A DNA stretch of 33,175 bases from Rhodanobacter sp. (lineage in GTDB: Bacteria; Pseudomonadota; Gammaproteobacteria; Xanthomonadales; Rhodanobacteraceae). The position numbers and the translations under genes were made by a program. The notes under the pieces are model-generated. The model ran no database searches, was not told the DNA's origin, and saw only the letters and a list, made by a program, of their open reading frames with translations. The stretch covers positions 1 through 33,175 of the forward strand of contig JASBTI010000025.1 in NCBI GenBank assembly GCA_030148505.1, read 5' to 3'. Positions 9,092 through 18,742 of this stretch are shown here, piece after piece. Every line of letters begins with the position of its first letter. Within the stretch, counting starts at the first letter, position 1.

Positions 9092-10165
9092 ATGACCCCA
9101 CAGCAAAAGACATGGTTAATCCGAACGGTGGCCGTGCTGGTCGCCGGTGTGGTGGCATTTTTCGCCTGGCAGCACTATGGACTCAAGGAAACCGAAACCG
9201 GACTGGTCAGCGGCAATGGCCGTATCGAGGCCGTCGAGATCGACGTCGCAAGTCGGACCGCCGGCCGGGTGAAAGAAATACGCGTGCGTGAAGGCGACTT
9301 CGTCAGCGCAGGACAGGTGGTGGCGCTGATGGATACCGAGGTGCTCGACGCCCAGCGCCGGCAGGCCGAGGCGCAACTGCAGCAGGCGATCAGCGCGGTG
9401 GCCACGGCGGGTAGTCAGGTTGCACAGCGCGAAAGTGACAAGGCGATGGCGCAGGCGGTGGTGGCGCAGCGTGAAGTGGAACTCAAGGCCGCCCGATCGC
9501 ATCTGACGCGTTCAATGGCGCTTGCCGAGAAGAACCTCATATCTCCCCAGACAGTGGACGACGAGCGGGCACGGGTCGAAAACGCCCGCGCCGCCCTTGC
9601 TGCGGCGCGGGCACAAGTCGCTGCCGCGGAGTCGGCAATCGTCAGCGCGCGTTCCCAAGTCACCGGCGCGCAATCAACCGCCGTGGCCGCGCAGGCCAAC
9701 ATCGAGCGCATTCAGGCCGACATCGACGACACGACGCTGAAGTCGCCGCGCGACGGCCGGGTGCAGTACATCGTCGCCCGGCCCGGGGAAGTGATATCCA
9801 GCGGCGGACGCGTGCTGAATCTGGTGGATCTGAGCGACGTGTACATGACCTTCTTCCTGCCGACTGCCGTGGCGGGGCAGATGGCGATCGGCACCGAAGT
9901 GCGTATCGTGCTTGATGCCGCCCCCCAGTACGTGATCCCGGCGAACGTATCCTTCGTCGCCGACGTCGCGCAATTCACGCCCAAAACGGTGGAGACGGCG
10001 AGCGAGCGTGAAAAACTGATGTTCCGCGTGCGCGCGCAGCTCCCGTCCGACCTGCTCAAAAAGCACATCCTCAAGGTGAAAACCGGCCTTCCCGGCATCG
10101 CTTACGTGCGCAGTGATCCCAATGCCACCTGGCCCGTTCATCTCCAGGTGAAGCTACCGCAATGA
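9092..10165 (+). CDS. yhiI: HlyD-family membrane fusion protein, YhiI-like
   Basis: This 357-residue adaptor has one N-terminal membrane anchor ([18 protein letters not shown]). The lipoyl halves are at about residues 45-80 ([20 protein letters not shown]) and 205-235 ([19 protein letters not shown]), and the long Ala-rich coiled-coil hairpin lies between (about residues 85-200). Length and gene order match YhiI of Escherichia coli, which precedes RbbA and YhhJ. It would join the inner-membrane ABC exporter to an outer membrane channel. Its last four bases overlap the start of the next gene (ATGA), indicating translational coupling. No dedicated outer membrane partner is in this operon. Confidence 0.92.
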   Translation: MTPQQKTWLIRTVAVLVAGVVAFFAWQHYGLKETETGLVSGNGRIEAVEIDVASRTAGRVKEIRVREGDFVSAGQVVALMDTEVLDAQRRQAEAQLQQAISAVATAGSQVAQRESDKAMAQAVVAQREVELKAARSHLTRSMALAEKNLISPQTVDDERARVENARAALAAARAQVAAAESAIVSARSQVTGAQSTAVAAQANIERIQADIDDTTLKSPRDGRVQYIVARPGEVISSGGRVLNLVDLSDVYMTFFLPTAVAGQMAIGTEVRIVLDAAPQYVIPANVSFVADVAQFTPKTVETASEREKLMFRVRAQLPSDLLKKHILKVKTGLPGIAYVRSDPNATWPVHLQVKLPQ

Positions 10166-12945
10166 GCGAACGCGACGGCGTCGCCCCCTCGCCGGACGTT
10201 GCGTCCGTGGTTCGCATCAGTGGACTCGGTCTGCGCTATGGCAAGGAACGCGTACTGGACGCCATTAGCCTCGAGTTGCCGGAAGGTTGCATGATCGGTG
10301 TCATCGGGCCGGATGGCGTCGGCAAATCGAGCCTGTTCTCGCTCATCGCCGGCGCGCGGGCGATCCAGACGGGACGGGTCGAGGTGCTGGGCGGCGACAT
10401 GGCCGATGCGCAACACCGCCGCACGGTGTGCCCGCGCATCGCCTACATGCCGCAGGGCCTCGGCAAGAATTTGTATCCGACGCTTTCAGTATTTGAGAAC
10501 GTGGACTTCTTCGGGAGGCTTTTTGGACACGGCCGCCGCGAGCGCGAACGGCGTATCAATGAGCTACTGAACGCTACCGGACTCGCCCCGTTCACGGACC
10601 GCCCCGCCGGTAAGCTGTCCGGCGGCATGAAGCAGAAGCTCGGCCTCTGTTGCGCACTAATCCACGACCCTGACCTACTAATCCTGGATGAGCCCACCAC
10701 CGGCGTCGATCCGCTGTCGCGGCGGCAGTTCTGGGAGTTGATCGAGCGTATCCGCGCAGAGCGGCCCGGCATGAGTGTGCTAGTCGCCACTGCCTACATG
10801 GAAGAAGCTGCGCGCTTCGACTGGCTGGTCGCCATGAACGACGGACGGGTGCTTGCCACCGGCACGCCGCAGGATCTGCTGGCGCGCACCGAAACCCGTA
10901 CGCTCGAAGAGGCCTTCATCGCGCTGCTGCCGGAGGTGCAGCGCGAAGGCTACCAGCCCGTGGCAATCCTCCCCCTGGAGGCAGGTGAGGAAACGGAGGT
11001 GGCCATCGAGGCGCGCGATCTCACCATGCGCTTCGGCAGCTTCACGGCGGTCGATCATGTCAGCTTCCGGATCAGGAAGGGGGAAATCTTCGGCTTCCTC
11101 GGCTCCAACGGCTGCGGCAAGACCACCACCATGAAGATGCTCACCGGGCTGCTGCCTGCGAGCGAAGGACAGGCGTGGCTGTTCGGCCACCCGCTGGATC
11201 CCCATGACATCGACACGCGCCGCCGCGTTGGCTACATGACCCAGTCCTTCTCGCTCTATGGCGAACTCACCGTGCGTCAGAACCTGGTGCTGCACGCGCG
11301 GCTGTTCGGCATACCGTCGGCACGTATCGGGCCAAGGGTGCAGGAGATGGCCGAGCACTTCGGGCTTACCGAAATGATGGATGATTTGCCGGCCGTGCTA
11401 CCCCTGGGCGAGCGCCAGCGCCTGTCGCTTGCGGTCGCCATGATCCACGGGCCGGAGATGCTGATCCTCGACGAACCGACCTCCGGCGTCGACCCGGTGG
11501 CGCGCGATGCTTTCTGGCGAATCCTGATCGACTTGGCACGCCGCGACAACGTCACCATTTTCATCTCGACCCATTTTATGAACGAGGCCGAGCGCTGCGA
11601 CCGCATTTCGCTGATGCACGCCGGCCAGGTGCTGGTGAGCGATACGCCGGCAGCGATCATCGAGAAACGCGGCGCGCGCAACCTCGAAGAGGCGTTTATC
11701 AGCCATCTCGAGGAAGCGGTGGCGAAGAACCCGCCGGCACCTCCGGCTGCCGGAGCCCCCCGGCAACCGCAGGTGCAGGCGGCTCCTGCGGCAGCAAACC
11801 TGGCCCCACGCCGCCAGGGTTTTAGTTGGCGTCGTTTGTTCAGCTACACCCGGCGCGAATCGCTCGAACTGCGCCGCGACCCCATTCGTCTCACGCTGGC
11901 TTCACTGGGCAGCGTGATGCTCATGCTGGTGCTGGGCTACGGCATCAGCATGGACGTGGAAGACCTCGCCTTTGCCGTGCTCGACCAGGACCAGACCACT
12001 CTGAGCCGCGACTACGCCCTCAATCTCGCCGGCTCGCGCTACTTCATCGAACATCCGCCAATCCGAAACCACGCCGAGTTGGACCAGCGCATGCGCGCCG
12101 GCGAGATCAGCCTGGCCATCGAGATTCCGCCCGGCTTCGCACGCGACATCGCACGCGGCACGCCGGTGCAGATCGGCGCCTGGATCGATGGCGCCATGCC
12201 GATGCGCGCCGAGACGGTGCGCGGCTATGTCCAGGGCATTCACCAGCACTGGCTCACCGCCAAGGCGCGCGAGGCTTACGGTTCAGCGGCGACAGCCGGG
12301 CTGTTCAGCATCGAAACGCGCTTTCGCTACAACCCGGAGGTGACCAGCCTGCCGGCCATGGTGCCGGCGGTGATCCCGCTATTGCTGATGCTGATCCCGG
12401 CGATCCTGAGCGCACTGTCGGTGGTGCGTGAGAAAGAGCTGGGCTCCATCGTCAATCTTTACGTCACCCCGGTCACCCGGCTAGAGTTTCTGCTCGGCAA
12501 GCAGATCCCCTACATCGCGCTTGCCATGATCAATTTCCTGCTGCTCACCGCGCTGGCCGTCTCCCTGTTCGGCGTGCCGCTAAAGGGGAGCTTCCTCGCC
12601 CTGGCAGCCGCGGCATTGCTCTATGTGATCGCAGCCACCGCCTTCGGGCTGCTGATGTCGGCCTTCGTGCGCAGCCAGGTCGCCGCCCTGTTCGGCACCG
12701 CTCTGCTGACCATTCTTCCGGCCGTGCAGTTCTCCGGGCTGATCGATCCCGTCTCCACCCTGGAGGGTGTGGGCGCCTTGATCGGGCAGATCTATCCGAC
12801 CACCCACTTCGTGACGATTGCGCGCGGCACGTTCTCGAAAGGGCTCGGGTTCATGGATCTCCAGGATTCCTTTATTCCCCTGTTGATCGCCGTGCCCGTG
12901 CTCATCGGGCTCGGCGCGGCCCTGCTCAGGAAGCAGGAGCGATAG
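10162..12945 (+). CDS. rbbA: RbbA-type ABC transporter: two ATPase domains fused to an ABC-2 permease
   Basis: This 927-residue fusion has three parts. ATPase domain 1 has Walker [10 protein letters not shown] (residues 49-57), signature LSGGMKQ (about 152) and Walker B LLILDEP (about 173). ATPase domain 2 has Walker [10 protein letters not shown] (about 314), an altered signature LPLGERQR (about 412) and Walker B MLILDEP. The C-terminal ABC-2 permease begins near residue 570 with a first helix at [16 protein letters not shown] and several helices at the end. Order, length and the unusual second signature agree with E. coli RbbA/YhiH. RbbA has been described as a ribosome-bound ATPase, but the yhiI and yhhJ neighbours favour export. 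It overlaps yhiI by four bases; yhhJ starts two bases after its stop. Confidence 0.95.
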   Translation: MSERDGVAPSPDVASVVRISGLGLRYGKERVLDAISLELPEGCMIGVIGPDGVGKSSLFSLIAGARAIQTGRVEVLGGDMADAQHRRTVCPRIAYMPQGLGKNLYPTLSVFENVDFFGRLFGHGRRERERRINELLNATGLAPFTDRPAGKLSGGMKQKLGLCCALIHDPDLLILDEPTTGVDPLSRRQFWELIERIRAERPGMSVLVATAYMEEAARFDWLVAMNDGRVLATGTPQDLLARTETRTLEEAFIALLPEVQREGYQPVAILPLEAGEETEVAIEARDLTMRFGSFTAVDHVSFRIRKGEIFGFLGSNGCGKTTTMKMLTGLLPASEGQAWLFGHPLDPHDIDTRRRVGYMTQSFSLYGELTVRQNLVLHARLFGIPSARIGPRVQEMAEHFGLTEMMDDLPAVLPLGERQRLSLAVAMIHGPEMLILDEPTSGVDPVARDAFWRILIDLARRDNVTIFISTHFMNEAERCDRISLMHAGQVLVSDTPAAIIEKRGARNLEEAFISHLEEAVAKNPPAPPAAGAPRQPQVQAAPAAANLAPRRQGFSWRRLFSYTRRESLELRRDPIRLTLASLGSVMLMLVLGYGISMDVEDLAFAVLDQDQTTLSRDYALNLAGSRYFIEHPPIRNHAELDQRMRAGEISLAIEIPPGFARDIARGTPVQIGAWIDGAMPMRAETVRGYVQGIHQHWLTAKAREAYGSAATAGLFSIETRFRYNPEVTSLPAMVPAVIPLLLMLIPAILSALSVVREKELGSIVNLYVTPVTRLEFLLGKQIPYIALAMINFLLLTALAVSLFGVPLKGSFLALAAAALLYVIAATAFGLLMSAFVRSQVAALFGTALLTILPAVQFSGLIDPVSTLEGVGALIGQIYPTTHFVTIARGTFSKGLGFMDLQDSFIPLLIAVPVLIGLGAALLRKQER

Positions 12946-12947
12946 GC

Positions 12948-14072
12948 ATGCGAGCCGCACACAACATCTTCCACCTTGGCATCAAGGAACTGCGCAGCCT
13001 CGTGCGCGACCCCATCATGCTTGTTTTGATCGTTTACGCGTTCACGTTTTCGATCTACACCGCCGCCACGGCGATGCCGGAAACGCTGCACAAGGCACCC
13101 ATCGCCATCGTCGACGAGGACCGCTCTGCGCTTTCCAACCGTATCATCGACGACTTCTATCCGCCGTATTTCCTGCCGCCGGCCCTGATCACGACAGCCG
13201 AGATGGACGCCCGGATGGATGCAGGACTCGACACCTTCGCCCTGCACATCCCGTCCGGTTTCCAGCGCGATCTTCTTGCGGGACGCAGCCCCGCGCTACA
13301 ACTTAATGTCGATGCCACCCGAATGAGCCAGGGCTTTACCGGCAGCAGCTATATCCAGGCGATCGTCTCGGGCGAGGTGAATGATTTCGTGCGGGGGTAT
13401 CGTGCCGAAACGGTTCCAGCGGTCGATCTGGTTTTACGGGCACGCTTCAACCCCGAGCTGGACAAGTCCTGGTTCGGCGCCGTCATGGAGATCATCAGCG
13501 CCATCACCATGCTTTCCATCGTCCTCACCGGTGCCGCCCTCATCCGCGAGCGCGAGCACGGGACGGTGGAACACCTGCTGGTAATGCCGGTGACGCCTTT
13601 CGAGATTATGAGCAGCAAGGTTTTGGCCATGGCCCTGGTCGTGCTCGCGGCCTCGTGGATCTCGTTGACCTTCGTCGTCCGCGGCCTGCTGGCAGTCCCC
13701 ATCGAAGGCTCGGTAGCGCTGTTTTTCGCAGGCGCAACGCTGCACCTGTTCGCCACCACCTCCATGGGTATCTTCCTCGCCACCCTCGCCCGCACGATGC
13801 CGCAGTTCGGGCTGCTGCTGTTGATGTTCCTGCTGCCGCTGCAGGTCCTGTCGGGTGGCATGACGCCGCGCGAAAGCATGCCTGACGCCGTCCAGTTCAT
13901 CATGCAGGCCGCGCCCAACACCCATTTCGTCATGCTCTCCCAGGCCATTCTCTATCGTGGCGCCGGGCTGGACGTGGTCTGGCCGCAGTTCCTCAGCCTG
14001 GCGGCAATCGGTGCGGTCCTGTTCACGCTGGCCCTGGCGCGCTTCCGTAAAACGCTGGCAACGATGGCATGA
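12948..14072 (+). CDS. yhhJ: ABC-2 type permease, YhhJ-like
   Basis: This is a 374-residue permease with an N-terminal helix (PIMLVLIVYAFTFSIYTAA), a large periplasmic domain (about residues 45-175, with AIVDEDRSALSNRI), and five C-terminal membrane segments including SAITMLSIVLTGAALIRERE and FGLLLLMFLLPLQVLSGG. The LIREREHGTVEHLLVMPVTP-type loop is characteristic of ABC-2 permeases of the YhhJ/YbhR group. It probably pairs with the permease half of the RbbA-type protein to form the membrane channel of the exporter. It is the third gene of the operon and overlaps the following MFS gene by four bases. Confidence 0.95.
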   Translation: MRAAHNIFHLGIKELRSLVRDPIMLVLIVYAFTFSIYTAATAMPETLHKAPIAIVDEDRSALSNRIIDDFYPPYFLPPALITTAEMDARMDAGLDTFALHIPSGFQRDLLAGRSPALQLNVDATRMSQGFTGSSYIQAIVSGEVNDFVRGYRAETVPAVDLVLRARFNPELDKSWFGAVMEIISAITMLSIVLTGAALIREREHGTVEHLLVMPVTPFEIMSSKVLAMALVVLAASWISLTFVVRGLLAVPIEGSVALFFAGATLHLFATTSMGIFLATLARTMPQFGLLLLMFLLPLQVLSGGMTPRESMPDAVQFIMQAAPNTHFVMLSQAILYRGAGLDVVWPQFLSLAAIGAVLFTLALARFRKTLATMA

Positions 14073-15304
14073 GTTCGCGCACCGAACAAACTTCGCCTCG
14101 TTCGCGCGTCCCGGGCAAATGGCGCGCACTGCCGACTGGCATCTGGGCACTCGGATTCGGCTCACTGTTCATGGACATTTCATCCGAGATGATCCATAGC
14201 CTCCTGCCGGTCTTCATGGTCACCGTACTGGGCGCCTCCATGGTGACCGTCGGCGTTATCGAAGGGATTGCAGAGGCTACGGCAGCCATCTTGAAAGTGT
14301 TCTCGGGTGCGCTGAGCGACTATCTTGGCAAGCGCAAATTCCTGATGATCCTTGGCTACGGACTCGCGGCATTCACCAAGCCCATTTTTCCGCTGGCCTC
14401 GTCGATCGGCTGGGTGTTCACGGCGCGTTTCGTCGATCGCATCGGCAAAGGCATTCGCGGGGCGCCGCGCGACGCCCTGATTGCCGACATTTCGCCAGCA
14501 CCATTGCGCGGCGCGGCCTATGGTTTGCGGCAGGCGCTTGATTCGGTGGGCGCCCTGCTCGGTCCGCTGCTGGCGGTGGCCTTCATGATATGGCTTGCCG
14601 ATGACATCCGTGCGGTGATGTGGATAGCCGTGGTGCCAGCCTTCATTGCGGTGGCGCTGCTCATGATTTACGTACGCGACCCTGAGCGCACGCATGCAAC
14701 CGGCGACGTAAAATCCCCACTCGCACGGGCCAACATCAAGCGCCTGCCGCTGCGCTACTGGCTGGTTGTGCTGTTGGGGGCGGTCTTTACGCTCGCCCGC
14801 TTCAGCGACGCCTTTCTGGTGCTGCGGGCACAGGACATTGGCCTCGCGCTCGGCTATGTGCCGGTGGTCATGGTCGTGATGAACGTTTTCTATGCCGGCG
14901 CCGCCTATCCGGCCGGGGCCGCCGCTGACCGCTTCCACCCGCGCACCTTGTTGCTGATCGGACTCGCGCTGCTCATCGCAGCGGACATGGTGCTGGCCGC
15001 GGCCCGAGGCGCACTGGGCGTCTTGGCCGGTGTCGCGCTGTGGGGCATGCACATGGCCTTTACCCAGGGCCTGTTGTCGAAACTCGTCGCTGACACGGTG
15101 CCGACGCAATTGCGCGGCACCGGGTTCGGCATCTTCAATCTCGTCAGCGGCGGCGCGCTACTGCTCGCCAGCGTGCTGGCTGGCGTTCTGTGGAGCGCTA
15201 TTGGACCTGCTGCGACGTTCCTGGCCGGTGCCGGTTTCGCTGCCCTCGCCGCAATCGGGCTCCTGACTGTGGACGCCGGGCATCGCAATCGAGACAAGGA
15301 ATGA
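14069..15304 (+). CDS. Major facilitator superfamily transporter
   Basis: This is a 411-residue protein with about twelve membrane segments. The MFS loop 2-3 motif is recognisable as GALSDYLGKRKF (about residues 80-91), and the region RIGKGIRGAPRDALIAD followed by LRQALDSVGALLGP matches a group of MFS proteins annotated as drug or sugar-phosphate type transporters. The substrate cannot be assigned. Translation is coupled to the preceding ABC permease through an ATGA overlap, which makes it part of the same operon. This is unusual for yhiI-rbbA-yhhJ loci and suggests a linked transport function in this island. Confidence 0.9.
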   Translation: MSSRTEQTSPRSRVPGKWRALPTGIWALGFGSLFMDISSEMIHSLLPVFMVTVLGASMVTVGVIEGIAEATAAILKVFSGALSDYLGKRKFLMILGYGLAAFTKPIFPLASSIGWVFTARFVDRIGKGIRGAPRDALIADISPAPLRGAAYGLRQALDSVGALLGPLLAVAFMIWLADDIRAVMWIAVVPAFIAVALLMIYVRDPERTHATGDVKSPLARANIKRLPLRYWLVVLLGAVFTLARFSDAFLVLRAQDIGLALGYVPVVMVVMNVFYAGAAYPAGAAADRFHPRTLLLIGLALLIAADMVLAAARGALGVLAGVALWGMHMAFTQGLLSKLVADTVPTQLRGTGFGIFNLVSGGALLLASVLAGVLWSAIGPAATFLAGAGFAALAAIGLLTVDAGHRNRDKE

Positions 15305-15365
15305 CATGGGCAGACCTGTTCCCCCTGCACCCGGCGCGATCCCTCATAACACTGGCAACGATGGC

Positions 15366-16360
15366 ATGAAAAGAATAGTCGGACTCATAGCGTGGCTTGT
15401 TATCGAGGGCGCCAGCCCGGCTGTGGCCTGGTCGGTGGAACCGGAAAAGACTGGAATGCTGAGCTTCGTACTCGAAAACGACATGTTCCAGGGGAGCGAC
15501 GGCCACTACACGAACGGCGTGCGGGTGGTCTGGGTACCGAGACCGGATGCCTCCACACAGGAATGGGCCATCAAACTGGCCCGCCTCGTGCCGTGGTTCC
15601 CCGAGCAAGGCGAGGTTCGCCATGGCTATGCCTTCGGCCAAAGCATGTTCGTGCCGAGTGATATCACCATCGCAGATCCGCCCCCAGGGGAACGCCCCTA
15701 TGCAGGCTGGCTGTATGGGACGGTGGGCCTGGGCGTGGAGTCGGGAAAGCAGCTTGATCTGTTCGCGTTTACCCTCGGCGTGGTCGGCCCGGCCTCCCTG
15801 GCCGCGCAGAGCCAGAAATTCGTCCATAAAGTCGTGGGTACCGATAAGCCCCAAGGCTGGGACACACAGCTCGGGAATGAGCCAGGCTTCATCGCGACCT
15901 ACCAGCGAAGCTGGCGGGGGCTCGCCACCACAACCTTCTTGGGAAACAGCCTGGATTTCACGCCCCACACGGGGTTTGCACTTGGCAACGTGTTCACCTA
16001 CGGCAATACGGGGGTCACCATGCGCTACGGCAAACGGCTACCAAACGACTACGGGCCGCCACGCATTCAGCCCGGCCTGTTGGGCTCGGGGAGTTCGCTC
16101 CGGTGTCAAATTTCGGCTGGTACCTGTTCGCCGGCGTCGAGGGGCGGGCCGTTGCACGCAACATCTTTCTCGACGGCAACACCTTCCGCGACAGCCGCAG
16201 CGTGGACAAAAAACCCCTGGTCGGCGACCTGCAGTTCGGCCTGGTACTGGACTGGTCCGATATTCGTTTCAGTTACACCCACATACTGCGCACGCGCGAG
16301 TTCCGAACCCAGGAGAAATTCGACGGCTTTGGCGCGCTCAGCGTATCGATAAAGTTTTAA
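15366..16360 (+). pseudogene. LpxR-type lipid A 3'-O-deacylase gene, single-base frameshift
   Basis: The 5' part encodes a signal peptide (MKRIVGLIAWLVIEG...VAWS) and the LpxR/DUF2219 beta-barrel: FVLENDMFQG with the Asn-Asp pair corresponding to the catalytic site, DGHYTNGVRVVW, and ERPYAGWLYG. After QPGLLGSG the frame runs out of homology, while another frame one base away continues with FAPVSNFGWYLFAGVEGRA and the final strand ALSVSIKF. Adding one G to the run of four at 16088-16091 would rejoin the halves into a protein of about 330 residues. LpxR removes acyl chains from lipid A at the outer membrane. As written the gene is broken; a homopolymer sequencing error is a real alternative. 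It lies 61 bases after the MFS gene. Confidence 0.8.
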
Positions 16361-16453
16361 GCCATCCTGCACCATGGAGCGTAAATTGCCCCGCAAACCA
16401 TACGGACTTGCAGATGGCCGATGGCTAGAATGACCTTTTTGCGCAGGAGCCCC

Positions 16454-16779
16454 ATGTCCGAACCGTTGTATACGACCGCAATCTCGCCGAACTCGAACCC
16501 GGCGAATACTGGTGGTGCTCGTGCGGCCGCTCGATGACGCGACCGTTCTGCGACGGCTCGCACGAAGGCACCGACATGGAGCCGATGTCGATCGTCATCG
16601 AAGAAAAAACCACGGTATGGCTGTGCAGATGGCTCTCGGCTGAGAGCCCCCAAAAAAACCGCACTTCAATCGGCTCGGAGTTATCGGAAAAGCAGGGACG
16701 ATTCAGGATTGTTTGTGACAAAGAAAAAATAGCACCGACGGCGCTTGTCAGGGAAACCGGGACATCAAGAACGTCCTGA
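16454..16779 (+). pseudogene. CDGSH iron-sulfur domain protein, frameshifted and degraded
   Basis: One frame encodes a complete first CDGSH motif, CSCGRSMTRPFCDGSH (16516-16563), the Cys3-His ligand set of this [2Fe-2S] family. It is preceded by VVYDRNLAELEPGEYWW and followed by EEKTTVWLC. The likely start (ATG 16454, MSEP) is one base out of phase; an extra base near 16461-16467 would give MSEPVVYDRN. Two-motif relatives continue after VWLC with a second CxC...CDGSH motif, but here it is replaced by unrelated residues (RWLSAESPQKN) up to a stop at 16777-16779. The gene is therefore disrupted at its start and lacks its second cluster site. Confidence 0.65.
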
Positions 16780-17070
16780 GTGAGCTCGCGACTATCCCGG
16801 CGGATATCCGACCGGGGGTGCCAATCCGCTTCCAGCCGCAATGGGAGGCCTTGCCGACGGCCCCGGAGCCTGAGCTTGGGCGTTGACGATCGGCTTTTGA
16901 CAGACAATCAGACCTTCTCCGAGATTTACCGGGTCGTTCGTTCCTGGCCGAACGCAGAAGCTCAAGGCCGACATCCACTACGATTCGCGCCTGCGTCTGC
17001 TATCAGGAAAGACCTACTTCCGATCCCGACCCTGAAGAGGCCTTCAGTCGTCTGATTTGTGACTGCGACA

Positions 17071-17107
17071 CGGCATCCTCCTAAACGAATCGTGCAGGAG
17101 GATGCCG
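17071..17107. promoter_or_regulatory. 12-bp perfect hairpin upstream of the marR-emrAB promoter
   Basis: CGGCATCCTCCT (17071-17082) and AGGAGGATGCCG (17096-17107) are exact reverse complements with a 13-base loop. No T run follows on either strand, so it is not a typical Rho-independent terminator. It lies 16 bases before the -35 box and could insulate the promoter or bind a protein. Confidence 0.5.
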
Positions 17108-17123
17108 GCTAAACGCTGGCCTC

Positions 17124-17152
17124 TTGTCACACTAGCAAGCCACCAATATAAT
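17124..17152 (+). promoter_or_regulatory. Sigma-70 promoter of the marR-emrA-emrB operon
   Basis: TTGTCA (17124-17129) and a consensus TATAAT (17147-17152) are separated by exactly 17 bases, 31 bases ahead of the GTG start of the marR gene. AGTA-N5-TACT (17154-17166) overlaps the expected transcription start and is a candidate autoregulatory MarR site. Confidence 0.75.
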
Positions 17153-17182
17153 AAGTACTGCTTACTATTAGAGAGGTGACTC

Positions 17183-17611
17183 GTGGAATTGCGACAAGAC
17201 AGTCTCGGCTTTCTGCTGACGGATGTTTCCCGCCTGATGCGTCGGGCCTTCCAGCAACGCCTGGAAGGAAGCTCTCTCACACTGGCGCAGGCGCGTGCAC
17301 TCGTTTACGTCTCTCGCCATGAGGGTGTTCGCCAGGTCGATTTGGCGGAAATGCTGGAAGTCCAACCCATCACGCTCGCCCGTTTGATTGACCAGCTCAC
17401 GGATGCCGGTTTAGTCGAACGTCGCCCTGATCCCAACGATCGGCGGGCATATCGGGTGTTTCTGACGCCTGCCGCCGTCCCCCATCTGGCCGCAATCGAG
17501 CAGGTCGCAGCGGTGATCCGGACGGTCGCTCTGCACGATCTGGACAAGCAGCAAGCCGCCACGCTCCTCCTCGCCTTGAACAAGATGCGCGACAACCTGG
17601 CCTCGCGCTAA
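17183..17611 (+). CDS. MarR-family transcriptional regulator (EmrR-like)
   Basis: This 142-residue winged-helix protein contains the MarR core: LTLAQARALVYVSRHEGVRQ, the recognition region VDLAEMLEVQPITLARLIDQL, and the wing ERRPDPNDRRAYRVFLT (about residues 85-101). The start is GTG at 17183, supported by GAGAGG (17171-17176) six bases upstream. It is the first gene ahead of emrA and emrB and directly follows a near-consensus promoter, the arrangement of EmrR/MprA in enteric bacteria. It probably represses its own operon until a hydrophobic toxic compound binds. Confidence 0.93.
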   Translation: MELRQDSLGFLLTDVSRLMRRAFQQRLEGSSLTLAQARALVYVSRHEGVRQVDLAEMLEVQPITLARLIDQLTDAGLVERRPDPNDRRAYRVFLTPAAVPHLAAIEQVAAVIRTVALHDLDKQQAATLLLALNKMRDNLASR

Positions 17612-17650
17612 CGCCTTTCAGCAGAACATTTATCCCGGAGTATTAAGTTC

Positions 17651-18742
17651 ATGAGAGATGTCCCAACCAGTGACGAATCATCTCGCACCGAGGTGGCACG
17701 TCCGTCGAAACGCCGCCTGAAACGGCTGGTCCTGCTTGTCGTGGTGCCGCTGATCGTCGCACTCGTCATCGGGGTCGTGTACCTCAGGAGCGGCCGTTTC
17801 GTCGATACCGACAACGCCTACGTCAAGGCCGACATGGTGCCGGTCAGTGCCGAGGTGTCCGGAACGATCAAGCAGGTGCTGGTCCTGGAAAACCAGTCTG
17901 TCGCTGCGGGTCAGCCGCTGTTCCGGATCGACCCGGCGCCGTTTCAGGTGGCGGTCGCCAAAGCCGAAGCCAAACTGGCGCAGGTGCGCGTCGATCTTGC
18001 AGCAACGAAGGCGGGCTTTCGCGAAAAGCAGGCCGAAATTGCCCTGGCGCAAACCCGCTACGCCTTTGCGCGAAAAGACCAGCAACGACAGGCCGATCTG
18101 GTAGCACGCAAATTCATTTCGCCTTCCCGGTTCGACGACGCGAAACAAACCACCGACCTCGCCGGGCAACAAATCGGCGCGCTGAATCAGGATCTGAAAC
18201 GCATCGCGGAAACCCTGGGCGGCAGCGTCGATGCGCCGGTCGAGCGCCATCCGGCGTATCTCGCCGCGCTGGCCGAACTCGATCAAGCGAAGCTCGATCT
18301 GGCGCGCGTCGAAGTACGCGCCTCGTTGCCCGGCACCGTGAGCAAACCGCCCAAGCCCGGGCAGTTCGTCGCCGCGGGCGCGACGACGATGGCCCTGGTG
18401 GTCAGCGGCCTTGCGTGGATCGAGGCCAATTTCACCGAGACCGATCTCACCTACGTTCATCCGGGGCAGCCGGTCACGATTCATATCGACACCTACCCCG
18501 ACGCAGAATGGACAGGCACGGTGGACAGCCTGAGCCCGGCCACCGGTGCGGAGTTCTCGGTCATCCCCGCGCAGAACGCCACCGGAAACTGGGTCAAGAT
18601 CGCCCAGCGGGTGGCAGTGCGGATCAGACTCGACGCCGCGCCGGATCTGCCGCAATTGCGCGCGGGCCTGAGCGCGGTGGTCGAGATCGACACCGGCCAT
18701 CGCCGTCGCCTGTTCGGATACGCTCTGAGGCCGCGCGCATGA
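17651..18742 (+). CDS. emrA: EmrA-like membrane fusion protein
   Basis: This 363-residue adaptor has a short basic cytoplasmic N-terminus, one membrane anchor (LVLLVVVPLIVALVIGVVYL, about residues 26-45), and the EmrA hallmark VDTDNAYVKADMVPVSAEV at about residues 53-71. The coiled-coil hairpin and second lipoyl half (LARVEVRASLPGTVSKP) follow, then a beta-barrel domain with WIEANFTETDL. EmrA links the EmrB transporter to an outer membrane channel. It begins 39 bases after the marR stop with a GGAG upstream, and its last four bases overlap the emrB start. No outer membrane channel gene is in this operon. Confidence 0.95.
   Translation: MRDVPTSDESSRTEVARPSKRRLKRLVLLVVVPLIVALVIGVVYLRSGRFVDTDNAYVKADMVPVSAEVSGTIKQVLVLENQSVAAGQPLFRIDPAPFQVAVAKAEAKLAQVRVDLAATKAGFREKQAEIALAQTRYAFARKDQQRQADLVARKFISPSRFDDAKQTTDLAGQQIGALNQDLKRIAETLGGSVDAPVERHPAYLAALAELDQAKLDLARVEVRASLPGTVSKPPKPGQFVAAGATTMALVVSGLAWIEANFTETDLTYVHPGQPVTIHIDTYPDAEWTGTVDSLSPATGAEFSVIPAQNATGNWVKIAQRVAVRIRLDAAPDLPQLRAGLSAVVEIDTGHRRRLFGYALRPRA

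Larger units (their letters stand above)
16361..17123. other. Relic zone between two cargo blocks
   Basis: No intact gene is present. It contains a broken CDGSH gene (16454-16779), an open stretch of about 42 codons ending at 16886 with a protein-like sequence I do not recognise (DIKNVLSELATIPADIRPG), further short open stretches, and a 12-bp hairpin (17071-17107). The lack of intact frames and the remnants suggest a junction where blocks were joined and trimmed. Confidence 0.6.

Noticed and set aside
12945..14072. yhhJ start taken as an independent operon promoter region
   Set aside because: Only two bases separate the rbbA stop from the yhhJ ATG, so no promoter can fit between them.
14180..15109. 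A 309-codon minus-strand open frame opposite the MFS gene
   Set aside because: It lacks domains and is antisense to a clear membrane protein with proper operon overlap.
17071..17107. Hairpin considered as a Rho-independent terminator
   Set aside because: There is no T run on either strand after the stem, so it is listed as a regulatory hairpin of unknown role.
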